Shown: in pieces, positions 47,398 through 58,960 of the stretch
Position numbering within the stretch: the first letter of the stretch is position 1
How the letters are laid out: the number at the start of each line of letters is the position of its first letter
From: Fasciolopsis buskii
Taxonomy: Eukaryota; Platyhelminthes; Trematoda; Plagiorchiida; Fasciolidae
Assembly (NCBI GenBank): GCA_008360955.1
Contig: LUCM01004767.1
Coordinates: forward strand, 1-64,000
Direction of reading: 5' to 3'
Length of the DNA stretch: 64,000 nt
Made by a program: the position numbers and the translations under genes
Notes under the pieces: model-generated
Databases searched by the model: none
What the model saw: only the letters and a program-made list of their open reading frames with translations
What the model was told of the DNA's origin: nothing

Positions 47398-48852
47398 ATG
47401 GCTGCCATGACTGTTCGTAGGGACGTGACTGCTGCCTATATAGATGATTCAGAAGTGTTAAGCCGCTATGTTTGTTCACTTTTGTGCTATTTATTCGAAT
47501 TGTCAATGTGATTTTAGGGTTTTTCAGCATACGACGCATGTCATTTTGCAGATATCATAGTGTCATCTCCGGAAATTGGTTCCGAAAGCATCCGCGATCT
47601 CTTCCCGCTTTTTTTCCGTAATATCGCATCAAGTACTGCTGCTTCCACAAGCGTCGTAGAAATCAAAATGGTCGTCGGTAAGTCTGCCACCTTTTCAAGT
47701 AATATTTATTTGCCGATTTCTAAATATAAACTGCCCAGCATTTGTTATGTTGCGTGGAGTTAGCAGGCAATACCAGGTGGTAGGTAGCTGTCTCCAGCGC
47801 AACCATTCCTTCCATTGGTCTCATGACCGTTATTACGAGCGCACTTAGCTGATCGATACTGCGAAGTGATGTTAGCAGATGCGACCCACCAGCTTAACGG
47901 CTGTGGGTACGTTCTTTGGCATGCTACGGTAGTAGACAATAATGGGTTAGGTCGGTCAGTTTTTGTGCTTCGCTCCCTAACGAAAGCGCAGCAGGGCGAT
48001 TGTTGCCAATAAGGATGTTGCCCGTGACGGGTAAGGCTAGGACGATCATCGTTTGCCGCAGCTTGGCGCAATTGAACGCCTTTCAAGCTGCATGCCCGGA
48101 AGCTGGTGTAATATTTTGTCGGTTTCATATCTTCATGGACACGCGTCACCGCTGCGGTAGCCTTAAGGTAGGTGTGGAAGGGGACGGGAAGCGCACTCAT
48201 TAGGACATTTACGTGTTTTCATTGACCGTAAATGTAGAAGCATCACGCGTTTGTCAGAGCAACGGTGACATATGGCTACGTTGACAGGGGCGGATGAAGA
48301 ATTCTTCATGATGCCCACAGAGAACCACGCAGAAAATAGTGCATTCATCAGTAACATCGTTTGCATTATTGGGACAGGGAGAATTAGGAAGAAGTTTGAA
48401 CTGATGCCCAGCACGTCCTCATCCGTTCCGTTGCCTGCGTCTTCAAAACGCAAGGCTTCCGGTGCTCCCATGGATACCGACGACGTTGATATACAGCATG
48501 TTGGTGATCCCTTACAGTTAGTAAAATTCGAGAGGCATGCCGTCATGACTTAAGATGGCTACAGCCTGCAGAAGTTGAAGAAACGCAGGCAATCGGGGCC
48601 ACCACCGTCACTAGCCACACAGGACCTTTGCGGCGCCTGCAGATTGGAGCGGCCCGTGGTGGATTTGGACGAAACACCAGGATGGGTGCAATGTGATGCA
48701 TGCCAACGTTGGATTCACTCGTATTGCGCCGACTACTCGGGCCAAGGAGTTTACATCTGTGTGCATTGCCTATCAGCAAAAGGTAGGCAATAATAATATT
48801 TATATTCCCCATTTTTATTGCAGGTAGACCTGAAGAGCCCAAGACGACGTAG
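47398..48852 (+). CDS. PHD-finger protein, 5 exons, 234 residues, family unknown
   Basis: Exons 47398-47469, 47518-47677, 48288-48520, 48572-48782, 48824-48852; introns 48, 610, 51 and 41 nt, all GT-AG and phase-consistent, with no stop over 705 nt. Residues 24-155 have no recognised domain and include a Ser/Pro-rich part. Basic clusters SSKRKASG (129-136) and KLKKRRQ (156-162) suggest nuclear entry. The C-terminus is a full C4HC3 PHD finger: C175, C178, C196, C199, H204, C207, C218, C221, with GWVQCDACQRW typical of chromatin-reading PHD domains. The last loop (10 residues) is short and Tyr takes the usual Trp place before C218. A TATA box lies 43 bp upstream. The intron 1 and 3 sites are chosen by phase and could shift. 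CR1 elements can carry PHD domains in ORF1, but four introns argue for a cellular gene. Confidence 0.72.
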
Positions 48853-49942
48853 GATGGACAAAGAGGATGAAGATGACCCCGGGGGCCCACGGAAGACGAC
48901 GGAAGTGCAAGGAACAAGGACCGCGGGAGAGACGGGAATGATGTGAACGGCACCGCGGCCCCCTTCGGGGCCACGACTATCCGATTACCAGCACCGATTT
49001 CCAAAATCGCTTGTTTCTGTTATGGCTTCATTGTTTGCATTAGGTTGTTGGTAATTGAGTCTTTTTTCACCTGCGCAACAAAGGTGGGGGTTTTGGTGCT
49101 CATTCGTTTGGCAGTAGTGAAACTAGTCCACTGTACGCATGCAAATGTTAGAAGCGTATGCTGAGGCAGAAATAGGTTTGCGTTGGTCTAAAGATGCTTA
49201 TAGGTGTCGTTAGACATATACCCGACTAAAGGCAGGTTGGGATAGAAATGACCCTGAGGCTGCCAGAGTTGACGCACGTTTTGCCGTCGGGCACTTAAGA
49301 TCAGTATAACTCCCTTACGAGGCAAAATGCAATATATTCATATGTCATACGATTAAGGGTAAACGGGCGAAGAACGAGAAAATAATGCGTCACATTATGT
49401 GGGAAATCGTCGCATGCGTAGACATTAATTGCCATACCGATATATGCATATAGTCTTCCCACATGGGGCAACAAATGTTTATGAACATTCATTCATTACG
49501 TAATTTGTGCATGTCGATGCAACAACGTATTTGATATACATGTATAGCGGGAACGTGCATAGCTTCATATACAGAGATTTAGGTGTGGGTATTTGTTTAT
49601 TTGAAATTATTTGTAGACATTTTCATGTACGTATGTGTCTATTTCACACATGTACTTATTGAAATTTTACGTTCGAGCCTCAACATGCCTGCGGTGGGTA
49701 CTAGATAACTTGATGTTTATTATTGCTTTTAGGCGCACTGCTATTTATATACTTATAGATGCGCATCTGTTTATTTATACATGTATATATTTTTATATGT
49801 ATATATAGACTGATATATATCTGCATTTACATGCATATGATTATCACTATTTAGATATATGAAATAGCTTTACGCATATACTTATCTAACTAAATTTATA
49901 CAAACATCAAGGAACAAACATATTTACAAATATTGCATCACC
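48703..49942. repeat. Inverted repeat 2, right arm
   Basis: Begins in PHD exon 4 just after the codon for C199 and runs through exon 5 into 1.1 kb of 3' flank, half of it AT-rich. The inner edge is a self-complementary 10-mer, ccaacgttgg. The spacer between the arms is 46261-48702 (2442 bp) and contains the rest of the PHD gene. Confidence 0.95.
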
Positions 49943-50256
49943 CTTTTGAATTGGGACAATGATCTTGATGGGGAAATCGCCAAAACTTAAGGAAAGATTA
50001 AATTGATTTCAAATTCGGTGCTATGTCCTTGGAGCAAAATCTGTCACCAGAACCAGCAGCACGTTTGATTACTTTCAACATATCCTCGTCCATGCCTTCC
50101 GAGTCCCAAATCTGTTGAGTTGTTTTTGAACTGGATTTCGAGAATTGCAGGATAATTAGCGGAGCTATCTATTTTAGTCGGACCGCTGGTTGTCTTCTTG
50201 CAGGTGTTGCCCTTTAAGTCAGGGATGTCAAAGTATTTTCGCGCATTGAAAACGCG
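49943..50256. other. Unassigned
   Basis: Between the right arm and the first recognisable gypsy gag residues. No LTR or primer-binding site is evident. Confidence 0.4.
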
Positions 50257-50465
50257 TTGAAAAAGCTGATCCAGAAGTTGCTTCGGGGGGTCAAGGTTGG
50301 GAATAAAAGGCGCCGAGAGCTACTGCAGGGTATGCGGCTTCTCAGGTGCGCAACGTTCGGTGACGACCCGGCAGTAATACAGCTGTGGCTTCAACGGCTC
50401 CCGCCACATCCAGCCCCCTTGCTTAGTACTGTCTGTATGTATTCACTAGAAGATAGTTGAAATCG
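50257..50465 (+). mobile_element. Ty3/gypsy gag fragment
   Basis: The frame contains RRRELLQGMRLLR, then LWLQRLPPH and SLED. This matches the C-terminal half of CsRn1-type gag, where a short R-x-x-x-LL-x-x-x helix precedes LFLQRLP. No zinc knuckle is present; flatworm CsRn1-like gag proteins often use another Cys/His pattern. Confidence 0.6.
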
Positions 50466-50784
50466 TCAATGACAACAAGTCGCTCTATAGCTCGGGTGTT
50501 TTGGCATTAAACACTTTATCTTCCCTCAGAGTCGCATCCTCACCTCCACAGGAAGAATTAACAACTATTTTTTACGAGGATTGACGCATTGCTACAGCGA
50601 CCTTTCCTGATGTCGGCGAAAGGGTACTGTAAGTAGCATAATCGCTTTGGTAGTTTAGCAAAGGGTATGACCCCGAGTGCACATTCCGAAGTAGGAATCA
50701 GTGGAGTTAGGCTGCCCGTTAGTGGTCGCGACACCCCAAGCCTGGCTATCTACCAATTGTCGCCTCCTTTACTTCAAGGGCTTC

Positions 50785-51050
50785 ACGACTAAAAACTATT
50801 CTTGGTGAATACCGGTGCTAAGGTTAGTGTAATTCCTCGTGATCAAAAATATTGGGCCGCTGCTCAGGCCGAGAACTAAAGGCTGCGAACAGCACCGATA
50901 TTCACACGTAGGAACATCGTCCTCTCACTCTCGATCCAGGTCTGGATCGTAAATTTCGTTGGGTGTTCATAACTTATTCTACTCTTAGCACAGATTTCCC
51001 CAACAATTTGACCTGCTGGTCAACGCTCGGCACTGAAAAATAGCAGAACC
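50785..51050 (+). mobile_element. Ty3/gypsy aspartic protease fragment
   Basis: KLFLVNTGAKVSVIPRD at about 50791-50841 is the retropepsin site, with N where the catalytic Asp of DTGA belongs. After a stop, RKFRWVFI and NNFDLLVNARH follow in the order seen in CsRn1-like proteases. Sequence homology ends just before the taataataata at 51099. Confidence 0.75.
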
Positions 51051-51097
51051 GCAAACGTCGCCCACCGTGACCGGCTCGGATGCCGTCGTCAATCAAG

Positions 51098-51420
51098 TAA
51101 TAATAATAGTGCGAGAGGCATGCGCAAGACAAGATCACATTTTAACGAGGAACAAGCACAGGAAATGCAAATAACAAAGCAAAAGGGATAAGTTGAGAGA
51201 GCAAACTTGAGTTATTGAAAAAGCACACTGGAAAGGGAAATGAGATGCTGGAAAGCAATGGGGAAAGTACAAGTATTTCAGTGAAAAGCAAAAAACGGGA
51301 AACTAATTTTTCAAGACTGTTTTCGAACAGCGAACTACGAGTCATTTCGTTTGCAATCGCATTAAATGTGCGCATTGCTGGCGTTAAACATGGACGGAGC
51401 TCAACGGCGGATGTCTAGAT
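51098..51420 (-). mobile_element. Probable non-LTR 3' end with (TTA)n tail
   Basis: On the minus strand a 77-codon frame (51375-51142) ends in a hydrophobic tail, then about 40 bp later comes gatcttgtcttgcgca and a TTA run. The tail interrupts the gypsy element directly after its protease, as expected for target-primed insertion. It may be the 3' end of CR1-like copy C or a separate copy. Confidence 0.45.
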
Positions 51421-52520
51421 ATTGCCGGAGCTAGCAAACCTCAAGGGCATTACGCAAAGGACGGAAACGCTGATCTGAGGAAATGACAAGCAATAGTAAT
51501 ACGGTAGTAGGATAAAAGTAGTGATATCTAGGAGGGAAGTCATGCAAAACAGATAAGACAACAAAAAACGGCCAAAAAATATTAAATGTAGAGGAAGACT
51601 GTCAAAATTGTCTCAAACTATCTGGAGGAAATTTATTAAGCTACGAATGCGGAACTTTCAAGATTAGTGATTATATTTAGATGCGGATGGCAGTAAGCTC
51701 TACTGGAAGGTGCGTCGAAGAAGAGGCATTTTGTGTAAGAACATTCCCTAAATAAACTAACCAAGAAGGTCCTCTATGCTGTCATTTTTATTGTCGTAGC
51801 TTTCGACCATAGTCAGCAGTACGGGTGGGGGATCTGAGGTGCGCGAGCCGTTCCGGAGGCAGTAGTAATTGTGATTTTGCCCAGTCGCAAAAATGCAAAT
51901 TGAGCTATCCAATGAAATAAGTGGCGTAGTTTCGGTTGAACGGGCCAGTATGCGGGCATCAGTTCTGGCTAGCAGGTTCCCAGTAGACGTGATGGGATAG
52001 CAGATTTAGAATTACCATTAGTAAAGGGAAACCGGTTATAGCGCGTCTACTCCGGGTGCGAGATCTGAAACGCAAGAGGGAAGTCATCTGGCTTGGGTGC
52101 CAGCTTAGGGTTATGTTGACTACTGGATCAGGACAACATGGCTGCAACACTGCTTCTGTTCCGTAACGTGGTAACTAGAACTGCGTTAAGGTGGCAGTTT
52201 TAGGGGCAGTTGGATGTTTTGGGCCATGAAGAACGACCCATTCAGCCATGCCAAGCCAGCAAAGAGGATAAGATGACACGAGACGCGAGGAGTACACAGG
52301 CGGGAAGTATTTGAAGCCACGGAAGGTGATGAAAGCATGGATCCGTCAAGAAGTACGTTGACATTTTCGTTGGCCCACATTGGGAAAAGCTCAACGGGTA
52401 GTAACCAATAAAGAGAGTACATAATTGCAAGAGAGTTCAAAGAGCGCAATGACGTAGACGTGCGAGGTGGATCCGAATCCCATGAATCCCAGATGGTGAT
52501 CTCAATATAGACGCAATCAT
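51421..52520. other. Unassigned, within the non-LTR insertion
   Basis: No motif recognised. It could be 3' UTR of copy C or an additional truncated element. Confidence 0.35.
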
Positions 52521-55500
52521 GAACTAGAATTCTAACCCATGTTCGTAAGCCTCGTCTAGTTCAATGTTAGCTGGTGTCAGGTTAATTAAGAGCGGGACAT
52601 CTAGTAACTTTGCTAGCTGTGCTTTGAACTGGGTTAAATTTGGACACGATCTCAGGGAGCTAGGGACTATTTTCCACAGCTAAGAGTACTCCACTGTGAA
52701 GAATTTCGCCCTGATAGATAGTCAAGTCAGGAGTATTCCTAACGAGTGGTATCTACTACGAAGTGGATACGGGAGACTACTAGCGTCATGTGTGATGTTT
52801 TTAGTTGAGTGGACATTATTAGGGCAAAGACTAAAGAGGACTGAAAGGTTTAATTTAACTCGACGGAGCCACAATGGTTCAAGTCCGAGCAGCTCGCATC
52901 TGGCCCCATAGTTTAAGGTAAATGAAGGACCTAGAAGATTTCTAGTGAATGCACGCTGCACAGTTTCGATTGCGATTCAATCGACTTTACGCATATGCGT
53001 AAAGATGATCGGGCAGTACTCGAGGTGGGACTAGCATGAGACTTGAAGGTGATAATTCTGCAGTTCTGAGTGCGTAATGCCCTTAAGATCATTTTGGCGG
53101 TTCACTTAGCTATAGCGGTCTGATGGTGGGCCTACTCGTGGAAGCTGAAAGAGCAAGAGCATTGTAATCCCAAGTCCTCAACCGAGTGTGATATAGAAAT
53201 AGCATGCTATTTATAGATAAAGAGCCCTGGTGAATATGGCATTTATATGTTAGTAGAGAACCCTTGTAAGCAGGGAACTTCATAAGCCACTTGCAGCACC
53301 AGTTATCAAGGGCCTCCAGGTCTTCATTGACATGTGGGGCTACATGAATCAGTCTCAAATAGTAGATTATTTTATTGCCACCGGCAAAGAGAAATGATTT
53401 GCTTTGACGAATAACTTTAAAGATATCGCTAATGTTTACTAGGAATAGTGGAGCACCAAGGACGAGCCCCTGAAGGACCCAACTGGTAATAGCATGGCTG
53501 AAAAACAGCCGTTATTGTTGACTACCTGAAAGCAATCGGAAAGTTGGGATGATAGCCAAGATAAGAGTGGATTTGTTACCTAATAAGTCCTAATTTTGGC
53601 TAGAAGTCGGGAGTGGCAAACACGGTTAAACACTTTACACATGTCAAAAATTATGAGCATCGACCGGAGGGAATCAGCACTGTTGGTAACTAGGTTCAAG
53701 AAGACAAGCTGACGGGTGATGCAAGACTGTCCCCTCAGGAAGCCTTGTTGGGAAGGGTTGATAAGGCTGTGTGTAGCAAGGAAGTCAACCAGCTGTTCTT
53801 CAACAATATTTTCCATAAGCCTGGATAAAACTGGAGTGTGGTTAACGGGTCGAAAGTTTCTAGGCTTAGGCATAGAACCCTTTTTGTGGCGTGCAACACT
53901 AATGGAGGTTTTCCAATGTGACCGAAAATTATCAGAAGACATGGAGAGTGAGGACAAATTTAGAAGGAGCATTGGAAGATGTGGACCCGCGGTGCGAAAT
54001 AGGGCTGGTGGGATGCCATCAGGGCCCGGCTAGTGGGAAGGCCTGGTATATTTCATCACTCTCATGATGCCGGCAACTTCGAATAAAACGTAGGATGATC
54101 CAGCCGACGGTAGCATTTGGTGGATTTCGGAAAGTGTATGATCGTCATTAATGCAAACGGAACAGAAATATGTATTGAATGCTTCTGCGATGTTAACAGG
54201 AGACTTTATGCGCAAGCTATTGAATACGATGAAGCTTGGAATAGCTGACGAGTTGAGCTGCTAGTGAGCTTTGAAAATACGAGAAGTCTTCCGAACTGGG
54301 TTAGGCGACCCAAGAGCTAGCATTTCCTGCCTTTAATGTTTAGTTCGGACTCAAAAAGAAATTCGTGTTGCAATCGGTTAGCTTGCCTTAAGAGTGGGAA
54401 GTCTCCCGCCTTATTGAAAGGTTTTGAGCCTTTAAAAGCGTCATCTGGAGCTGGCAAATCTTGCTAGGCTTCCTGGGTTTATGTTGGGTAATCGGAGTGG
54501 ACAGACGGGTAGTATTAAATTTTTTGCGTAAAGGTCGCCTGCCGCATTCTGCGAGTCAGGCGATAAAAGGAAGCTGGACTAATCAACGGTTCACAGAGCG
54601 TCCGGGATCACCTCGCAACGCGTCGACATGTAGGAAGTGACAGATTGATGGGTACACATGGGTGAGAAAGCTTTGTTATTGAGAGGTAAGCTACACGTGA
54701 CTATATTGTGGTCACTCCCAGGGAAAGGTTTTATTACTGAATCCTTAACATTGGCATTGCTATGCGCTAACCTAGATCTAACATATTATGAAACCCCGTG
54801 GATGTGGTCAGATGCTGAGTCCATCCTCCAGCGTGCGTTTCAGAAACGAATTCCAGTAGTGTAACTGATGCGGATAAAGAGGACCAACAAGTTCTAGGGG
54901 CAGTGAAGTCACCTGCAATTATCTTACGACTGGGGGGCGGCAAAAAAGATGAAGGCTTGGGTTAAACGAGAAATATCAGAACTGTTTGAATTTGGTGGTC
55001 GGTATATATACCCTATGTGGATTGGGAGCTCGGGTAATTGTACCAGAAGCCAAATGGTGTCAGGAATAGAATCAGAAAGTGGGTGATGGAGAACGGAAGC
55101 TTTGTGTGGCTGCCTCACGTAGGCTAAGCAACCGCCTCCTCTACGGTTCGGTTTATTGGTTTGGTGGGGCGTGTAACCTGCCAACGAAAAAGACGAAGTG
55201 GGGCTGTGGTCTGTTAGCCAAGTCTCTGTTATCAAGATAATATCGCAAGAGGTTTCAGCTGCTAGCAATCTTAGCTTCCTTAGTTTATGAGGCAATGAGC
55301 GGGAGTTCAGGAGGAGCGGGAAAACTCACTCGGACATTTAACTTCCCGTGATATCCAAGAGGTGGGTTCAGTGGGTGTCAAATAATCAAAGGATACATTA
55401 TAGGTTCGGTTGGTGCATAGCTGTGATGAGGGAGTAAATCCAGTGGAGTTGGGCAGACTGGCCGTCGAGGGACTGTCTTTGTTAAGGGATTTATGGACTG

Positions 55501-55990
55501 AAGACCAAGGTGATAGAAAAGATTTGGGAGTTAATGAGCGGGTTGCCATAAGGTGCCGGTATGGGGAACGTGGCGTCAGTGGGGGTGGGGCAGTATTAGG
55601 TGGCCGAATTGTGATCTTGTTACGGCGGAAATGACAATTTAGGGAAATGTGAGGGAGAGGGCTTTGAAACATACCGGAGAAGTCGCTTAGCAGGAAAGTG
55701 CATGAATTTTCTGGGGTAGGCGTTGTGTTCGCAGTTCGCAGGAGTCAGGGGAGCAGTGTTTTTTAGTTGGGGCAGTTGGGGTAAGCGCTGGACAAGAGTG
55801 GGATGGGAAAGCGATCTTAAGATAGGTTGTGGATCAAAGGGCAAAATACAGTTATCTGAAGTTTACCGGGTAGCCTGGGGGGTGCCAGGGCTAAATCGTG
55901 CAAAGTTATGAGGGTACTGGCGATTGAGTTGTGGGTTTGGGCTCACAGGAGTAGAAAGAGGGTACTGCAGTGGTGCGAAGACATCTAAAT
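52520..55990 (-). mobile_element. CR1-like non-LTR retrotransposon copy C
   Basis: Order on the minus strand: Pro/Ser-rich region 55844-55307; endonuclease 55295-54924 with ITETWLT and RRGGGCLAYVRQ; linker 54215-54030; reverse transcriptase 53972-53580 with HKKGSMPKPRNFRPVNHTPV, QQGFLRGQSC and FDMCKVFNRVCHS (Asp retained, Ala of KAF changed); thumb 53358-53110; tail 52961-52722 with LEPLWLRRVKLNL. Same layout as copy B but diverged and broken between blocks. It lies inside the gypsy element in reverse orientation. Its ORF1 is not found, so the copy is probably 5'-truncated near 56000. Confidence 0.85.
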
Positions 55991-56149
55991 AAGGTTAATT
56001 TTAAGGGGTCAAAGTAGGGAGAATAAGAGGTAGACCATAATCCTCGAGGGGCACTGGTATCATACTAGAACGTGGCAACTGTGTTGCCGAAGAAGGGTGG
56101 AGGCAGGAGTACGGAGGGCCAATCATCTTGTGATTGCCGCAGTATACGA

Positions 56150-56800
56150 AACCGCCGGCCCAACAGCAATAAAACGAGCTGGTTTGCGACATCCCGGACA
56201 TACTGCTGCGAGTCCAGTTCCCGCCCTCAATACTAAGGTAACCCACCACATAGAGACCCCAGGACTCCAAGATTTTAGTTGGCCTCGTCGCCTAGCTCCT
56301 GGCGAATTCCGCTTAGTCGAAGCAGAATTTGACCAAATGTTTGAACTGGGCACTATCCGTCATTCTAATGGACCTTAGTCCTCTCCTCTTCGCATAGTTC
56401 CTAATTCTAATGGCACCTGGAGGCTATGCGCGGACTGCGCAGCCCTTTACGGGGTCACCGTATATATATACAGGACCACAAGTCAACGCTTTCGACTTGC
56501 AGGATCATCATCCCCAAAGATTCAGTAGGGTAGACAGGCATAATAAAAACGGGTAAGGCCACATCTTTTGGACTGTTTAAGTTCGTAAGGATTCCCTTTG
56601 GGCTCAGCAATGCGGCTAAAAGCTTTCAAAGGTTTATGCACGAGGTCAAACGCGGTTTAGAGAATATGAATATGCAACTAGACGATATCCTAGTAGCTAT
56701 CCGAAGGGAAAACACTCCACTCGCCTATGTGCAGTTTTCGATCGGTTCAGCCGGGTTGGGGTAAAAATTAACGAGTCACAGTGTGAGCTTGGGAAACAGT
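56150..56800 (+). mobile_element. Ty3/gypsy reverse transcriptase, first part
   Basis: HHIETPG, PRRLAPGEF, AEFDQMFELGTIRHSNGP, SPLRIVPN, then QLDDILVAI at about 56670-56696 where the family has Y-x-DD. Blocks in between lie in shifted frames. The copy breaks off after ESQCELGK at about 56800 and resumes beyond the BEL/Pao insertion. Confidence 0.85.
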
Positions 56801-56809
56801 GTAACGAAC

Positions 56810-58400
56810 GAACTTTCGAGTCTTGTTCCGGTTGAAGTCGATCGGATCGAATGCCACCCATCCCGGCAAAGTGCGCAAGGCATATAAAACTCTTTCAGAC
56901 CCCAGCCTTTTTTTCTAGAACCGATTCGGTTTCTGGGATGTCACATCCAATTATAACAGAATTTCCCTTTCATTTTCTCCAATGGGGCCACGGCACTTTC
57001 GGAGTTCGCCTACTCCGACTCGTCAATTGGCAACATTTGAAACGCGCTGCTCAATGAGGTGATCTCCGTGGTCCCACTGACCGTTTTTATTGCCAAAGGC
57101 TCATTTTCCCTCCTAAGACCTAACCGGGCTAGCGCATCGGTGCTGATGAGCGTCCTGTCGGACACGTTATCTAACATTGTGCAGCCTGTTATCTCTCGAT
57201 CCACGGATTTTAGCTCGACGGGCAGGATTCCCAGTGAGAAGAGGTCTATCTGCAACTTCCTGGCTGGGCAGCAACCCTTGCAGAGCTCAGATCTGGGCAG
57301 GCTCACGCCTAAACAAAAGCTGGGATGTTAGACATCAGCAATGTAACACCGTCAATTATATCTGTACCCGCCTTCGCTGGTAGGTTGGCGCATTCTAATT
57401 CCTTGGCAATCCATTTAGATCGCCCGTAATAAATTGTTAAATTCTATTATTAGCTTTAGCGTTCTCTACTGAGCGAATATATAATCTGTGTTCCAACTCA
57501 TCCGCCAACTTAGCTGCCTCAAATTCTTGGCGAACAGCTAACAACTCACTCATTTGTCCCTTCTGTAACATCTTCATTTCGTGAGAAACCCTTTCTTTGA
57601 CGTGCCGTTTCTTCAATTAGATCATAGACATGCTAGCTAAGGGCTAAAATGTGCTGAATAGAACCATACTTCCCGGAGCCATGAACACAAATAATATTCG
57701 TACGGTTTCCTGATTGTCCAAATCGTCACCATTAACCCATGACCATTTTTGTCCGTGTTGCCAAAGGGTGTTTTTATATACCTTGTAATGAGAATTGTTA
57801 TAGTATTGTAAGCATCAAACGTTCGAGTTTTGATTCTGGTGAAGTTGGTGGGCGCTCCACAGTGTGGTTCGCGAAAAACAGAATTCCCACGGTCTGGGTA
57901 GCACTTCAAAACCTCAAAGTAAAGCGTAGCCCAAACGGATGCAAGGCCCAAGAAAGAACAAGACTGCACCCCAAATTCTACGGTACTTTAACAGTGGGTC
58001 TCTGTCAGTATCCGGTTAGTCAAAAACAAGATAAAATCTGTTCGTGGTTCAATCACATACAAGAGATTCTGCAAGCTTGATCAGGTCCAACAATACTTGC
58101 CTGAGCGCGACAACCAAAAATCACTGTAAACGAATGGAACGTCTACACTCGACCAACGTGAGCAATAAAATGAAAGTGGACTGCAACAAAATAAGCTGCC
58201 TCAATTCAGGTGATTCTTGACTGCATCAGATGTCTGCAAAATGATCCGAAATAATGAGCACAGGGACAAACCAACGAAGGGTAATACATCGAGAGGAAAA
58301 TAAGCAGCCACCAAAATCAGTCATTACAAGCAAGTTGGACAGGAAGATTTAAGTATCAGGCGATTGACGTAAAGAAGGGAGAGAAGAAATTTTCGATCAA
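56810..58400 (-). mobile_element. BEL/Pao fragment inserted in the gypsy element
   Basis: 57600-57427 (minus) gives a coiled-coil-like LAVRQEFEAAKLADELEHRL, as at BEL gag N-termini. 57306-57010 gives a protease-like block. The lower and upper ends fall between CELGK and FFGHIV of the gypsy RT, which are normally only a few residues apart. 57637-57969 could be LTR or leader; I see no matched LTR pair. Confidence 0.5.
57010..57306 (-). mobile_element. BEL/Pao protease-like fragment
   Basis: Minus frame: CTMLDNVSDRTLISTDALAR then LGL and IKTVSGTTEI. This parallels the BEL/Pao retropepsin order (A-L-L-D-x-G-S-x-x-T-L-I, then L-G-L, then x-T-x-x-G). The catalytic DTG/DSG appears as DNVS, so it is inactive. 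Confidence 0.6.
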
Positions 58401-58960
58401 TTGGAATGTTACACACAGCGTCATATTCTTCGGTCATATCGTCTTGTCCTCCTATGCCGGATGAAGTCACCGCTATATTGGACTACCTGGTGCCTCATTC
58501 CTATCGTCAATCACGGCGATTTTTCGGCCTGGTTAACTTCGATATGCGTTTTATGCCTGATTGCGCAGAAATATTTAATTCCCCAACGGACACAACGATG
58601 ATTTAGGCGTGAGATTGCGTTTCCCGAGACTACTAATCAGTCGTACATTTCCATTAAGGACGCTATCAACAGAATAGCGCTGCTCGCACATCCCGACCCT
58701 GCAACACCCGCATCTCTAATAACCGACGCCCCAAACATTGAAGTCGAAGGTGCATTTCATTAGTGCACCGACGGTTCTTGGAAGCCTTTAGCATTATTAT
58801 CCAAGCGCCTGCAGCCGGTGGAGTCTGGATGTAGCGCATTAGACTGGCACTTGGTCGCCGGCCATCCTGCCACCCGCCACTTAAGGCACGCATTAGAAGG
58901 TAGCCCATTCAAGGTGTTCACAAATATATGCGCTGCATTCTGCTTCCGACTGGTACTCGC
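58401..58960 (+). mobile_element. Ty3/gypsy RT thumb and RNase H
   Basis: FFGHIV near 58427, then frames with FRPG-x-x-LRYAF for the usual R-R-F-L-G-L-x-N-F-Y-R-R-F block. RNase H follows: DAINRIALLAHPDPATPASL, TDAPNIEVEGAF, SWKPLALLSKRLQPVESG, ATRHLRHALEGSPFKVFTN. Order and spacing match Ty3/gypsy. Stops near 58605 and 58760 break it. Confidence 0.85.

Noticed and set aside
48272..48793. PHD ORF as ORF1 of a CR1 retrotransposon
   Set aside because: PHD domains occur in some CR1 ORF1 proteins, but four phase-consistent introns and the lack of an adjacent endonuclease/RT frame on the plus strand argue against it. Not fully excluded.
45021..49942. A DNA transposon with 1240 bp terminal inverted repeats encoding a PHD protein
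   Set aside because: No transposase motif and no target-site duplication at either outer end. The right arm starts in the middle of the PHD coding exon, which a functional terminal repeat would not do.
57739..58080. 113-codon plus ORF as a cellular gene
   Set aside because: No recognisable motif, overlapped by a frame of similar length on the other strand, and located within the inserted BEL/Pao fragment.
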